A stretch of 64,000 bases of DNA from Tsukamurella paurometabola (GCF_900631615.1 NZ_LR131273.1:868001-932000), one strand, 5' to 3'. Shown: positions 1-8,921, numbered from the stretch's first letter. Made by a program: numbers and translations. The notes: generated by a model from the letters alone, not told the origin.

Positions 1-382
1 GTCGCTGCGGATCGCGCAGGCGCACGCCAAGCACGCGCCGACATACTTCTACCGCTACGACTTCTCCCCGAAGACGCTGGATCTCCTGGGCTACGGCGCC
101 ACGCACGCCTCCGAGCTGATGGCCGTCTTCGGCGTCTACCACGGCACCACGGGGTGGGTGCTCGGCGCGCTCGGCGACCGCCGCATCGCGATGCGCGTCT
201 CCGACGGCATGCAGCGCGACTGGATCACGTTCGCCCGCACCGGCCGCCCGGCCGGCGAGTGGCCCACGTACAACGGCACCTCCCGCGCGACGCTGGTGAT
301 CGACGACCGGAACCGCATCGTGTACGACCCGTCGCCCGAGATCCGCCGCGCGTGGGACGCGTTCGAGGCCGCCCGCCGCTGA
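1..382 (+). CDS. Carboxylesterase type B family, C-terminal fragment
   Basis: Only the last 126 codons are inside the window; the gene enters from the left edge with its frame starting at base 2. The fragment carries two marks of the type B carboxylesterase (alpha/beta hydrolase) tail: THASELMAVFG near 100-135, whose histidine sits where the catalytic His of the Ser-Glu-His triad is expected, and WITFARTGRP followed by EWPTYN at about 220-275, the conserved C-terminal block. The nucleophilic Ser and the Glu lie outside the window. It should hydrolyse carboxylic esters; the substrate cannot be told. It ends about 100 bp before the PhoD gene on the same strand. Confidence 0.8.
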   Translation, partial: SLRIAQAHAKHAPTYFYRYDFSPKTLDLLGYGATHASELMAVFGVYHGTTGWVLGALGDRRIAMRVSDGMQRDWITFARTGRPAGEWPTYNGTSRATLVIDDRNRIVYDPSPEIRRAWDAFEAARR

Positions 383-422
383 GTCGGGTCCCGGCGTCCC
401 GGCGCCGCACCGCCGGCGGTGC

Positions 423-440
423 GTTCACCGGGTGCTCATG
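423..440 (+). promoter_or_regulatory. PHO-box-like direct repeat upstream of phoD
   Basis: GTTCACC at 423-429 is followed 11 bp later by GCTCATG at 434-440, matching the two-heptamer, 11-bp-period layout of actinobacterial phosphate boxes. The second half is degenerate. It lies about 45 bp before the phosphatase start. The window also encodes SenX3-RegX3, the phosphate regulators expected to use such a site. Binding is inferred. Confidence 0.5.
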
Positions 441-483
441 TCGGCGACGCGCCCGCGTCACCCCGGGCGGGCACGGTGCAGGT

Positions 484-2058
484 ATGCCCTCGCCTTTCGT
501 TTCCCGTCGTACGTTCCTCCTCGGCGCCGCGGGAGCCGCGGCCCTGGCCGGCGCCGGCTGCGCGCCGGGCGGCCCGGCCGCGCCGAGCGCCTCGCGGAGC
601 GCCACGCCCCGCGGCGACCTCTTCGCCCTGGGCGTCGCCTCGGGCGATCCCGCCCCCGACGGTGCGGTGCTCTGGACCCGCCTGGCCCGCGATCCCCTCG
701 CCGACGACGGCATGGGCGGGATCCCGGCGCGGGCCTTCCCCGTGCAGTGGGAGGTGGCCGAGGACGAGCGGTTCGCGAAGGTCGTGCAGCGCGGCGACGC
801 GACGGCGGCGCCCGAGGCCGGGCACAGCGTCCACGTCGAGCTGGCGGGCCTGCAGCCCGGGCGGGAGTACTTCTACCGCTTCCGCGCCGAGGGCGCGCTG
901 TCGCCGACGGGGCGCACGCACACCACCCCGGAGCCCGGCGCCATGACGCCGCTGGCGATGGCCTTCGCCAGCTGCGCGCAGTACGAGCACGGCTATTTCA
1001 CCGCGTACCGGCACATGGCGGAGGAGCGGCCGCAGCTGATCCTGCACCTCGGCGACTACCAGTACGAGTACGAGGCCGGCGGGTACGAGCTCAAGACCGG
1101 GAACGTGCGCGACCACCGCGGCCCGGAGACCGTCACGCTGGCGAACTACCGGCAGCGGTACGCGCAGTACAAGTCCGATCCGGATCTGCAGCTGGCGCAC
1201 GCGGCGGCGCCGTGGGTGGCGGTGTGGGACGACCACGAGGTCGACAACAACTGGGCCGGCGAGGTCTACGAGAAGCCGGAGAAGCCGCAGCCGGACTTCC
1301 TGGAGCGGCGCCGCGCGGCGTTCCAGGCGTACTACGAGAACATGCCGCTCCGGCGGGCGCAGGTGCCGAACGGGTTGTCGCTGCGCCTGTACCGCCGCGT
1401 GCAGTGGGGCGACCTCGCCACCTTCCACATGCTGGACACCCGCCAGTACCGCGACGATCAGGTCGGGAACGACAAGGTGCCGGCCACCGACCCCGAGAAC
1501 CGCAACCCCGCCCGCAGTCTCACGGGCGCGGAGCAGGAGCGCTGGCTGCTCGACGGGTTGCACGCGTCCCGCGCCCGCTGGGACGTGCTCGGCCAGCAGG
1601 TGATGTTCGCCCCGATCGATTACGACCCCACCGACGCCGCCGGCTACAACCCCGACGCGTGGGACGGCTACGTCGGGTCGCGCGACCGCGTGATCGACGG
1701 CTGGCAGGCGGCGGGCACACGCAATCCGGTGGTGCTCACCGGCGACGTGCACACCCACTACGCCAACGACATCCGGCGCGGCGACGCCGTGGTGGCCTCC
1801 GAGCTGACGGCCACGTCGATCACCAGTGGCGGCGACGGCTCCGCGGAGCTCGACGAGAAGGGCAAGGCGCAGCTGCGCGACAATCCGCACATCCGGCTGC
1901 TGCGCAACCAGCGCGGCTACATCAGCACCCGGATCACGCCGGAGACCGTCCGCGCGGATTACCGTGTGCTGCCGTACGTCTCGAAGCCGGGTGCACCGGT
2001 GGAGACGGCGGCGTCCTTCGACATCCGCGACGGGGTGCGCGGACTGCAGCGGGTCTGA
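484..2058 (+). CDS. phoD: PhoD-family alkaline phosphatase/phosphodiesterase, Tat-exported
   Basis: A 524-residue PhoD-type metallophosphatase that releases phosphate from phosphomono- or diesters outside the membrane. The N-terminus SRRTFLLGAAGAAALAGAGC is a twin-arginine signal; the Cys at its end may be lipidated, though the residues before it are not an ideal lipobox. An Ig-like PhoD N-domain follows (FALGVASGDPAPDGAVLWTR). Metal and catalytic motifs are HLGDYQYEY (Asp191), WDDHEVDNNW (about 248-257) and LTGDVHTHYAN (Asp421), in family order and spacing. The start is the ATG just before the Tat motif; the open frame extends upstream but has no better start. Its stop lies 5 bp from the converging MocR gene, within a CTGACGGCGTCAG palindrome. 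The upstream PHO-box-like site suggests induction by phosphate starvation. Confidence 0.9.
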   Translation: MPSPFVSRRTFLLGAAGAAALAGAGCAPGGPAAPSASRSATPRGDLFALGVASGDPAPDGAVLWTRLARDPLADDGMGGIPARAFPVQWEVAEDERFAKVVQRGDATAAPEAGHSVHVELAGLQPGREYFYRFRAEGALSPTGRTHTTPEPGAMTPLAMAFASCAQYEHGYFTAYRHMAEERPQLILHLGDYQYEYEAGGYELKTGNVRDHRGPETVTLANYRQRYAQYKSDPDLQLAHAAAPWVAVWDDHEVDNNWAGEVYEKPEKPQPDFLERRRAAFQAYYENMPLRRAQVPNGLSLRLYRRVQWGDLATFHMLDTRQYRDDQVGNDKVPATDPENRNPARSLTGAEQERWLLDGLHASRARWDVLGQQVMFAPIDYDPTDAAGYNPDAWDGYVGSRDRVIDGWQAAGTRNPVVLTGDVHTHYANDIRRGDAVVASELTATSITSGGDGSAELDEKGKAQLRDNPHIRLLRNQRGYISTRITPETVRADYRVLPYVSKPGAPVETAASFDIRDGVRGLQRV

Positions 2059-2063
2059 CGGCG

Positions 2064-3449
2064 TCAGGCGCGCAGCAGCGCGATGATCGCGTCGGCGCGG
2101 GTCTCGGGGATCAGCGCGTAGGACAGCAGCATCGCCGTGTCGGCGACGTCGCCGGCGGCGAGCGCGTGGGCGGCGAGCGTCGAAACGCGGTAGCCGTGCC
2201 GGGCCAGCGCCGCCACGGCCGCGCGGAGAGCAACCTCCGAGCCCAGGTCGACGGTGAGATGCAGCCCGGCATCGGCGCCCAGCACGAGCGCGTCCGGGAG
2301 GTGGTGCGCGAGGGCGCGCCGGACGGCCGCACGCCGCGCGCCGTAGGTGCGGGCGGCCCGCGCGACGTGGGCGTCCCAGGCGCCGGAGTCGAGGAAGTGC
2401 GCCAGCATCGAGGCCGCGGCGCCGTCGACGCCCGCGCTCGATCCGTGCCCCGCGTGCGGCAGCCCGCGCAGCGACGCGGGGACCGCCGCCCACGCGAGCC
2501 GCAGCTGCGGGGTCAGCGCCTTCGAGGCGGTGCCGAGGTAGACCACGTGATCGGGCGCCAGGGTCTGCAGCGCCGGCAGGGGCGCCACGTCGTAGGAGAA
2601 CTCGCCGTCGTAGTCGTCCTCGACGATCACGCTGTCGGTCGCCCGCGCCCAGTCGACGAGGTCGAGCCGCCGCGCCATGGAGAGCCGCACGCCAGTCGGG
2701 TACTGGTGCGCCGGCGTGGTGTAAACGAGGCACCGGCGGCGCGGCAGCCGGTCGACGACGAGGCCGTCGCCGTCGACGGGCACGCCCACGACCTCGTTCC
2801 CGGTGGCGCGGAAGGCGTCGAAGGCCCGCCGGTAGCCGGGCGTCTCCACCGCGATCAGAGCGCCGAGCTCACCGGCGATGGCGGACAGCGCGGGGTTGAC
2901 GCCGGGGAACAGCCGCAGGTCGCCGGGCGCGGCGCGGACGGCGCGCCGCCGCCGCAGGTGCACGGCGAGGGCCTCCTGCAGGGCCGCGACGTGCGGCGCG
3001 GGCGAGGCCGTGGGCGGGAGCGAGACGGCGTGCCGCCAGGAACTGCGCCACCGGCGCTGGTCGATGAGGGTCACGTCGGGCACGCCCGGCTCCAGGCTCA
3101 CGACGCCCGGGTCCGACGGTGCGGCCGCGGCGCGGCGCGGCGCGGGAGCGGCGTGGAGGGCGTGCGCGAATCGGTCCGTGCCGGGCGCGATGCGGGTGCC
3201 GCTGCCGGGTACGGCCGTCGTCACACCCATCGCGGCCAGCGTGTCGTACGCGGCGATCACGGTGTTCCGGGCGACGCCCAGCCCGGCGGCGAGCGCCCGC
3301 GACGACGGCAGCGCATCGCCGGGGTGCAGGGCGCCGCGGTCGAGCCCGTCGAGGACGGCCTCGGCGATCGCCGTGCTGGAGCGCGCGCCGGGGCCGGCGT
3401 GCGCGCGGGTGGTCCAGAAGTCGGGCAGCGACGCGGGCGGGCGGGGCAC
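2064..3449 (-). CDS. MocR/PdxR-type GntR regulator with aminotransferase-like domain
   Basis: A 461-residue MocR-subfamily regulator: an N-terminal GntR winged helix (about residues 15-85, with SSRALAAGLGVARNTVIAAY) joined to a fold-type I aminotransferase domain. The PLP-lysine motif GTASKALTPQLRLAW is present, as are ETPGYRRAFDAF, TPAHQYPTGVRLSMARR and VEDDYDGEFSYD. Such proteins sense pyridoxal phosphate or related aldehydes and usually control a neighbouring vitamin B6 or amine gene. It is divergent from a PNPOx-like gene 69 bp away, the usual partner arrangement. The GTG start at 3449 was chosen because it opens the conserved region; no ATG lies nearby. Confidence 0.88.
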   Translation of the reverse strand: MPRPPASLPDFWTTRAHAGPGARSSTAIAEAVLDGLDRGALHPGDALPSSRALAAGLGVARNTVIAAYDTLAAMGVTTAVPGSGTRIAPGTDRFAHALHAAPAPRRAAAAPSDPGVVSLEPGVPDVTLIDQRRWRSSWRHAVSLPPTASPAPHVAALQEALAVHLRRRRAVRAAPGDLRLFPGVNPALSAIAGELGALIAVETPGYRRAFDAFRATGNEVVGVPVDGDGLVVDRLPRRRCLVYTTPAHQYPTGVRLSMARRLDLVDWARATDSVIVEDDYDGEFSYDVAPLPALQTLAPDHVVYLGTASKALTPQLRLAWAAVPASLRGLPHAGHGSSAGVDGAAASMLAHFLDSGAWDAHVARAARTYGARRAAVRRALAHHLPDALVLGADAGLHLTVDLGSEVALRAAVAALARHGYRVSTLAAHALAAGDVADTAMLLSYALIPETRADAIIALLRA

Positions 3450-3461
3450 TCGACCACAATA

Positions 3462-3492
3462 CTGGTTCTCGAAAGTTACAGATTCTGGATCT
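3462..3492. promoter_or_regulatory. Candidate MocR binding region, direct repeats
   Basis: The 69-bp divergent gap is clearly richer in A/T than its surroundings. It holds two similar octamers in the same orientation, CTGGTTCT at 3462 and CTGGATCT at 3485, 23 bp apart. MocR/PdxR proteins often bind paired direct repeats in such gaps. The match is short, so this is only a candidate. Confidence 0.3.
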
Positions 3493-3518
3493 TCTGCTGA
3501 TCCGGTATCGCCCGCAGG

Positions 3519-4166
3519 ATGGATCGCATGGACCAGCTCACGCGATACCCCCAGCGCGGCGGCGACCGCCGCCTCCTCGACGAGATCCTCGACGAGGGCG
3601 TCGTCGCCGTGCTGTCGACGGTGGCCGACGGCCTGCCGTGGTCGATCCCGATCGCCTACGCCCGCGTCGGCGAGCGGATCGTGCTCCACGGTTCGACGGG
3701 CGCCGGCGCCCTGCGGCACGTGGCCGCGGGCGCCCCGGCCACGGTGACGGTGACCCACCTCGACGCGCTGGTGGTGGCCGACACCGCCTTCGACCACTCG
3801 ATGAACTACCGCTCGGCGGTGCTGCGGGGCGTCCTCGAGCCCGTGACGGTCGACGGCACGGAGCTGCTCGACGCGTTCACGGACGCGCTGCTGCCCGGCC
3901 GCAGCGGCGAGCTCCGCGCCCACACCCGCAAGGAGCTCGCGGCGACCACGGTGCTCACCCTCCCGATCACGGAGGACAACTGGATCGCGAAGGCGCGCAC
4001 CGGCGGAGCGTCGTCGAGCGAGGGCGGCTGGTCGGGTGTGCTGCCGCTGCGGAAGGGCTACGCACGCATCGAGCCCACCCCCGGGCAGGACCTGCCGGTG
4101 CCCGCCTCGGTCCGGGCCGCGGTCGACGGCGGCCGGGCGGAGGACCGCCGTGCGTACGCCTCGTGA
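3519..4166 (+). CDS. Pyridoxamine 5'-phosphate oxidase-like flavoprotein
   Basis: A 215-residue protein of the PNPOx-like split-barrel superfamily (flavin-nucleotide-binding type). The motif LLDEILDEGVVAVLSTVADGLPWSIPIAYARVG near the N-terminus and the following strand pair around residues 48-75 are typical of the FMN-binding half-barrel. These proteins bind FMN or F420 and act as oxidoreductases or haem-degrading enzymes; true vitamin B6 oxidase activity is not implied. The divergent MocR regulator suggests a B6 or amine link. The start is ATG 3519 or, equally possible, ATG 3528 (MDQLTRYPQ); neither has a strong ribosome site. Confidence 0.75.
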   Translation: MDRMDQLTRYPQRGGDRRLLDEILDEGVVAVLSTVADGLPWSIPIAYARVGERIVLHGSTGAGALRHVAAGAPATVTVTHLDALVVADTAFDHSMNYRSAVLRGVLEPVTVDGTELLDAFTDALLPGRSGELRAHTRKELAATTVLTLPITEDNWIAKARTGGASSSEGGWSGVLPLRKGYARIEPTPGQDLPVPASVRAAVDGGRAEDRRAYAS

Positions 4167-4217
4167 TCCCCCTCTCGGAATCGGCATGAATCGCCCCCGC
4201 TCGGTACGGTTGGGGGC

Positions 4218-6191
4218 ATGAGTGCTCCGACCTCGCCGGCATCGTCGCCCGAACTGACCGCAGCGCTGCGCGCCATCCTCGACGGCCGGTGGGCCGCCAC
4301 CCGGGACGTCGTGCGCGCCCAGATCCAGGACGGGAACGTGGTCCCCAAGACGGGGCTGAGCCTGGACGAGTACCGCGAGCTGATGCTCTCGCAGATGAAG
4401 GACATGGTGCCGCTGGGCTTCCCGGCCGACGGCTTCAAGGCCGAGCACGGCGGCACCGGTGACGTGGGCGCCGCGGTCACCGCGATCGAGACGCTCGGCT
4501 ACGGCGACCTCTCGCTCATGGTCAAGGCGGGCGTGCAGTGGGGCCTGTTCGGCGGCGCGGTGGAGAATCTGGGCACGCAGTACCACCACGACACCTACGT
4601 CAAGGGCCTGATCGACCTCGACGTGCTCGGCTGCTTCGCCATGACGGAGACGGGCCACGGCTCCAACGTGCAGGAACTCGAGACCACCGCCACGTACCTC
4701 CCGGAGACGGACGAGTTCGAGATCCACTCCCCCACGTCCAGCGCACGCAAGGACTACATCGGCGGCGCCGGCAAGCACGCGCGCTGGGCCACGGTCTTCG
4801 CGCAGCTCATCACCGGCGGCCCGGGCGAGGAGCCCACGGGCCGCGGCGTGCACTGCTTCGTGGTGCCGATCCGCGACGAGAACGGCGACGACCTGCCCGG
4901 CGTCACCACCTCCGACTGCGGCTACAAGGGCGGCCTGCCCGGTGTGGACAACGGCCGCATCGTCTTCGACCACGTGCGCATCCCGCGCCGCGAGCTGCTC
5001 AACCGCTACGCGGACGTCGCGGAGGACGGCACGTACTCCAGCCCCATCGAGTCCGACAACAAGCGCTTCTTCACGATGCTCGGCACGCTGATCCGCGGCC
5101 GCGTCACCGTCGGCGCTGCGGCGGGCGCCGCGGGCCGCCTCGGCATCACCCTCGCTACCAAGTACGCGCTGGTGCGCCGCCAGTTCGACGCGCCGGGCGG
5201 CGAGAACGAACTGCTGCTGCTCGACTACCGCACGCATCAGCGCCGCCTGCTGCCGCTGGTCGCCCGCGCCTACGCCTTCGCGATCGCCCAGAACGAGCTC
5301 ACCGCGGAGCTGCACGAGCTGCAGACCGCCGACCCCGACTCCGTCGATCCCGACTACGCCCGCGAGATCGAGGGCAAGGCCGCGGCGATCAAGGCCGGCC
5401 ACACCCGGCTCGCCTCGGACGCGATCAGCGCGGCCCGCGAGGCCTGCGGCGGCGCCGGCTACCTGTCCGAGAACCGGCTCCCGCTGCTGCGCGGCGACAT
5501 CGACGTCTTCACCACCTTCGAGGGTGACAACCTCGTGCTCACGCAGCTCGTCGCCAAGGAGCAGCTGACGGCCTACGCCGCCGACGTCCAGGGCCTCGAC
5601 GCCGTGGGCTGGGTGCGCTTCGTCGCCGAGATGGCGCGCGACGTGGTGCTCGAGAAGACCGCCGCCCGCCAGGTGGTGCAGACGCTGCTCGACGACTCCG
5701 ACGAGGACACCGAGGAGAGCGAGCTCACCCACCCCGGCACGCAGCTGCGCCTGCTCCGGAACCGCGAGGACCACCTGCTGCGCACCGCGGCCGCCCGCAT
5801 GCGCCGCGCGAAGGAGGAGGACGCCGACCCGCTCGAGGTCTTCACCGAGACCCAGGACCACCTGATCAAGGTGGGCGAGGCGCACATCGAGCGCATCGTG
5901 CTCGAGTCCTTCGTCGACGCGATCACCGACGTCACGGACCGTGAGACCCGCGACGCCCTCAAGCTGATGCGCAACCTGTACGTCTACTCGCTGCTCGAGC
6001 GCGACCTCGGGTGGTACCTCATGCACCGCCACGTGTCGGTGGAGCGGGCCAAGGCCATCCGCCGCGGCGTGAACGAGCTGTGCGGGAAGGCCCGCCCGCT
6101 CGCCGAGTCGCTGGTGGACGCCTTCGGCATCCCCGCCGCCGCCCTCGACGTGCCCATGCTGGACCCCGCCAACAGCGTCGCCGTCCGCTAG
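4218..6191 (+). CDS. Acyl-CoA dehydrogenase/oxidase family protein (acyl-CoA oxidase-like)
   Basis: A 657-residue flavoprotein closer in length and motifs to peroxisomal-type acyl-CoA oxidases than to the 380-residue acyl-CoA dehydrogenases. It carries FAMTETGHGSNVQELETTA (FAD-contact motif), YIGGAGKHARWATVFAQL, GVHCFVVPIRD and a C-terminal oxidase-type helical extension. It should introduce the trans-2 double bond into acyl-CoA in beta-oxidation, passing electrons to oxygen or an electron-transfer flavoprotein; which of these cannot be settled from sequence. ATG 4218 follows a GGGGG stretch. It stands alone and ends at a strong hairpin shared with the converging metQ gene. Confidence 0.85.
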   Translation: MSAPTSPASSPELTAALRAILDGRWAATRDVVRAQIQDGNVVPKTGLSLDEYRELMLSQMKDMVPLGFPADGFKAEHGGTGDVGAAVTAIETLGYGDLSLMVKAGVQWGLFGGAVENLGTQYHHDTYVKGLIDLDVLGCFAMTETGHGSNVQELETTATYLPETDEFEIHSPTSSARKDYIGGAGKHARWATVFAQLITGGPGEEPTGRGVHCFVVPIRDENGDDLPGVTTSDCGYKGGLPGVDNGRIVFDHVRIPRRELLNRYADVAEDGTYSSPIESDNKRFFTMLGTLIRGRVTVGAAAGAAGRLGITLATKYALVRRQFDAPGGENELLLLDYRTHQRRLLPLVARAYAFAIAQNELTAELHELQTADPDSVDPDYAREIEGKAAAIKAGHTRLASDAISAAREACGGAGYLSENRLPLLRGDIDVFTTFEGDNLVLTQLVAKEQLTAYAADVQGLDAVGWVRFVAEMARDVVLEKTAARQVVQTLLDDSDEDTEESELTHPGTQLRLLRNREDHLLRTAAARMRRAKEEDADPLEVFTETQDHLIKVGEAHIERIVLESFVDAITDVTDRETRDALKLMRNLYVYSLLERDLGWYLMHRHVSVERAKAIRRGVNELCGKARPLAESLVDAFGIPAAALDVPMLDPANSVAVR

Positions 6192-6192
6192 C

Positions 6193-6228
6193 CCGGTGCC
6201 GCCCCGCGCTGGTGCGGGGCGGCACCGG
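6193..6228. terminator. Bidirectional hairpin terminator between acyl-CoA oxidase and metQ
   Basis: A perfect 15-bp stem (6193-6207 pairing with 6214-6228) closes a 6-nt loop. It begins two bases after the acyl-CoA oxidase stop and ends ten bases before the metQ stop on the other strand, so it can serve both converging genes. There is no T-run, as is common in high-GC actinobacteria. Confidence 0.8.
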
Positions 6229-6238
6229 AGCCGCTGTC

Positions 6239-7159
6239 CTACAGCGGCAGCAGGATTTTCTTCACGCGCGGGTCGGTGCGCAGGAACTCCTGCACCGCAG
6301 GGTCCTTGAAGGCGGCGACGAGGTTCTTGATGTTCTCGCTGTCCTTCCACCTGCTGCCGATGGTCAGCTGGCCGGCGAACTCGTCGGGCGCGGGCGGGGC
6401 GAAGATCTCCTTCTCGATGCTCACGCCCGCGGCGAGGTAGTACTCCGTGTAGCCGACGGCGGCGTCGAGGTCCGGGAGGGCACGGGTCTGCGCGGCGAAA
6501 TCGAGCAGGGTGAACTGCAGGTTCTTCGGGTTCGACGCGATGTCCTTGACGGTGGCCTGCCACTTGTTCACGCCCGGCTTGAGGGTGATGAGCCCGGCGC
6601 GCTCGAGGAACCACAGCCCCTGGGCCTCGTTGGCCGGGTCGGAGTACAGCGAGACCTTCGCGTTCTGCGGCAGCTGTCGCGGGTCGGTGTACTTGTCGGA
6701 GAACAGCCCGAAGCCCCACCGGAAGACGGGCGTCGCGGCCTCCTCCCGGAAGTCCGGGTTGGCCTGCAGCACCTGGCCGAGCCACAGCTTGTGCTGGTAG
6801 ACGGTGGCGGCCACCTCGCCCTCGCTGACGGCGCGGTTGATCGTGGTGGAATCGGCGAGTCCCTTGAACGCGACGGTGATCCCGTGCCTGGGGGCGACGT
6901 CCTTCGCCACGAACTCGATGAGCGCCTGCTCCGCCGCGTTGCCCTCCGTGGTGGCGACCAGCAGGGTGGCGCCGGCGGTCTCGTTCGCGGTCTTCGCGTC
7001 GGACCCGCCGAAAGCGCGCCAGCCGACGAGCCCGGCCACCACGAGCACGACAATGATCACCGCGCCGATGACGAGGGGGCGGCGCGAGCCGCGCGTGGTG
7101 AAGCCGTGATCGTCGTCGGCGGGAGGCGCGGCGGGCGTGGGGGTTTCGGTGTCGCTCAT
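6239..7159 (-). CDS. metQ: Methionine ABC transporter substrate-binding protein, membrane-anchored
   Basis: A 306-residue NlpA/MetQ-family binding protein. The mature part matches the family: LLVATTEGNAAEQALIEFVA, GITVAFKGLADSTTINRAVSEGEVAATVYQH, SLYSDPANEAQGLWFLERAGLI, VGYTEYYLAAG. It presents methionine to the MetI-MetN transporter. Unusually, the N-terminus has a cytoplasmic Pro/Asp-rich leader (about 30 residues) and then one membrane segment (PLVIGAVIIVVLVVAGLVGW) without a lipobox cysteine, so the protein looks anchored by a signal-anchor helix rather than by lipid. The ATG overlaps the metI stop (ATGA). Confidence 0.88.
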   Translation of the reverse strand: MSDTETPTPAAPPADDDHGFTTRGSRRPLVIGAVIIVVLVVAGLVGWRAFGGSDAKTANETAGATLLVATTEGNAAEQALIEFVAKDVAPRHGITVAFKGLADSTTINRAVSEGEVAATVYQHKLWLGQVLQANPDFREEAATPVFRWGFGLFSDKYTDPRQLPQNAKVSLYSDPANEAQGLWFLERAGLITLKPGVNKWQATVKDIASNPKNLQFTLLDFAAQTRALPDLDAAVGYTEYYLAAGVSIEKEIFAPPAPDEFAGQLTIGSRWKDSENIKNLVAAFKDPAVQEFLRTDPRVKKILLPL

Positions 7160-7866
7160 GCGAGGGCCTTTCGGAGGACGGTCTGTTCGGGGGTGAGGTG
7201 CCGCACGAGCGCGTCGCCGGCGAGTTGGATCGCGGTGACCACCACGATGAGGACGACGATGGTGGCGATCATGACGCCGTGGTCGAAGCGCTGGTAGCCG
7301 TAGGTCACGGCGACGTAGCCGAGGCCGCCGGCACCGATCGTGCCGGCGATCGTGGAGTACTCGATCATGGCGATGGTGTTGATGGTGAGGCCGCCGACGA
7401 TGCCCGGCAGTGCCTCGGGGATCTGTGCGCCCCAGATGATCTGGGCGTTGGATCCGCCGGAGGCCTTGGCGACGGTCACCACGTCGGGCGGCAGGGCGCG
7501 CAGGCTGTTCTCGACGATGCGGGCGAAGAAGGCGATGCCCGCGATGGACATCGGGACGACGGCCGCGGCGATGCCGATGTTGGTGCCGGTGAGCAAGCGG
7601 GTGAACGGAATGATCGCCGTCATGAGCACGAGGAACGGCAGCGACCGGCCGATGCTGATGACCCACGTGAGCGGTTGGTGCAGAGCGGGTCTCGCGAGCA
7701 GACCGCCGGGCGCGAGGTTGTGCACCAGGGCTCCGAGCGGCACGCCGACGACGAGCACGATCACCATGACGAGGCCGACCATGACCACCGTGTCGCGCAG
7801 AGCGGGCAGCACGAGGTCGGGGATCTCGGCGAGCGGCACCGTGATCCCGGAGGCGAGGTGGGTCAT
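7156..7866 (-). CDS. metI: Methionine ABC transporter permease
   Basis: A 236-residue inner-membrane permease with about five hydrophobic segments and the binding-protein-dependent transport EAA-type loop (VAKASGGSNAQIIWGAQIPEALPGI), the contact with the MetN ATPase. Length and motif order fit MetI. It lies between metN and metQ with 4-bp overlaps on both sides, so the three are translationally coupled. Confidence 0.92.
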   Translation of the reverse strand: MTHLASGITVPLAEIPDLVLPALRDTVVMVGLVMVIVLVVGVPLGALVHNLAPGGLLARPALHQPLTWVISIGRSLPFLVLMTAIIPFTRLLTGTNIGIAAAVVPMSIAGIAFFARIVENSLRALPPDVVTVAKASGGSNAQIIWGAQIPEALPGIVGGLTINTIAMIEYSTIAGTIGAGGLGYVAVTYGYQRFDHGVMIATIVVLIVVVTAIQLAGDALVRHLTPEQTVLRKALA

Positions 7867-8858
7867 GCCGGCACCGCCTCGCGGGTGTCGGCCCCGGTGC
7901 GCAGCCCGAGGCCGCGCGCGGCGTCGAGGACGCGCCCGAGGTCACCGTCGTCCACGCCGATCGTGACGGTGCCGATCGTCACGCTCCCGACGGCCTGCAC
8001 GGACGCCGAGAGCAGTGCCACCGCGGCACCCGTCTCGAGGGTGATCCGGCTGAGCCAATCGGCCGGCACGGCGGTGTCGTAGGTCAGGCGCACCGTCGTC
8101 TGGCCCGACGGTGCCGGCGCCGCCGGTCCGGTGGCCCGCAGCGCCTCGCCGAGCACTGATGCCGGGTCGGTGAGCAGGTCGACGAGGGCACCCTGTTCGG
8201 CGAGGACGCCGTGATCGAGACGGGCGGCGCTGTCGGCGACGCGGACGATGGTGTCCATCTCGTGGGTGATGAGCACGACGGCGGGGTTCAGCTCGTCGCG
8301 CACGTCCCGCAGCAGGTCGAGGTACTGCGCGGTGGCCTCCGGGTCGAGGCCCGACGTGGCCTCGTCGGAGAGCAGGACCTTGGGCCGCAGCGCCAGCGCG
8401 CGGGCGATGCCGACGCGTTGGCGTTGGCCCCCGGACAGCTGGTGCGGGTAGTGGCCGGCCTTGTCCGCCAGGCCGACCCGGTCGAGGAGTTCGGCGACGC
8501 GGGCCCGCGTCTCGCCCTTGGTGACGCCGAGGTACTCCAGCGGCAGCGCGACGTTCTCGGCCGCGGTGCGCCGCCGCAGCAGGCTCGAGGCCTGGAAGAC
8601 GGTGCCGATCCTCCTCCGGGCGGCCCGCAGCTGCGATTCGGGCAGCGCGGTGAGGTCCTGCCCACCGATCGCGACGGTGCCGCTCGTCGGCCGTTCCAGC
8701 AGGCCCAGGCACTGCGCGAGCGTCGACTTCCCGGCACCGCTGGGGCCGACGACCGCGAAGATCTCGCCCGCGGCCACGGTGAAGCCCACGTCCCGGAGCA
8801 CGGGCGTCGCCGCCGCGCCGGACCCGTAGGTCTTGGTGAGGTTCCGCACCTCGATCAT
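7863..8858 (-). CDS. metN: Methionine ABC transporter ATP-binding protein with NIL domain
   Basis: A 331-residue ATPase of the methionine importer. Walker A is GPSGAGKST, the signature LSGGQRQRVGIARAL, and the Walker B region VLLSDEATSGLDP. The last 70 residues form the NIL domain, which binds methionine and inhibits transport when the cell is replete. The start is ATG 8858 (MIEVRNLTKTYGS): it has AGGAGG six bases upstream, whereas the in-frame upstream ATG at 8885 adds eight residues before the conserved beginning. First gene of metN-metI-metQ; the tetR gene lies 63 bp upstream on the same strand. Confidence 0.93.
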   Translation of the reverse strand: MIEVRNLTKTYGSGAAATPVLRDVGFTVAAGEIFAVVGPSGAGKSTLAQCLGLLERPTSGTVAIGGQDLTALPESQLRAARRRIGTVFQASSLLRRRTAAENVALPLEYLGVTKGETRARVAELLDRVGLADKAGHYPHQLSGGQRQRVGIARALALRPKVLLSDEATSGLDPEATAQYLDLLRDVRDELNPAVVLITHEMDTIVRVADSAARLDHGVLAEQGALVDLLTDPASVLGEALRATGPAAPAPSGQTTVRLTYDTAVPADWLSRITLETGAAVALLSASVQAVGSVTIGTVTIGVDDGDLGRVLDAARGLGLRTGADTREAVPA

Positions 8859-8921
8859 CTGTCCTCCTCGGGATGTGAGGAACACAGTGCGGCACGACGG
8901 GCCGCCGCGCAGCGGTTGCGG

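Noticed and set aside
436-6785. Very long open frames antisense to phoD, mocR and the acyl-CoA oxidase gene
   Set aside because: They are by-products of extreme third-position G/C; their translations are Arg/Ala/Gly-rich without domains, while the opposite strand carries clear enzyme motifs.
8859-8921. Possible SAM or methionine riboswitch before metN
   Set aside because: Only 63 bp separate tetR and metN, and no kink-turn or paired helices of known SAM classes were visible.
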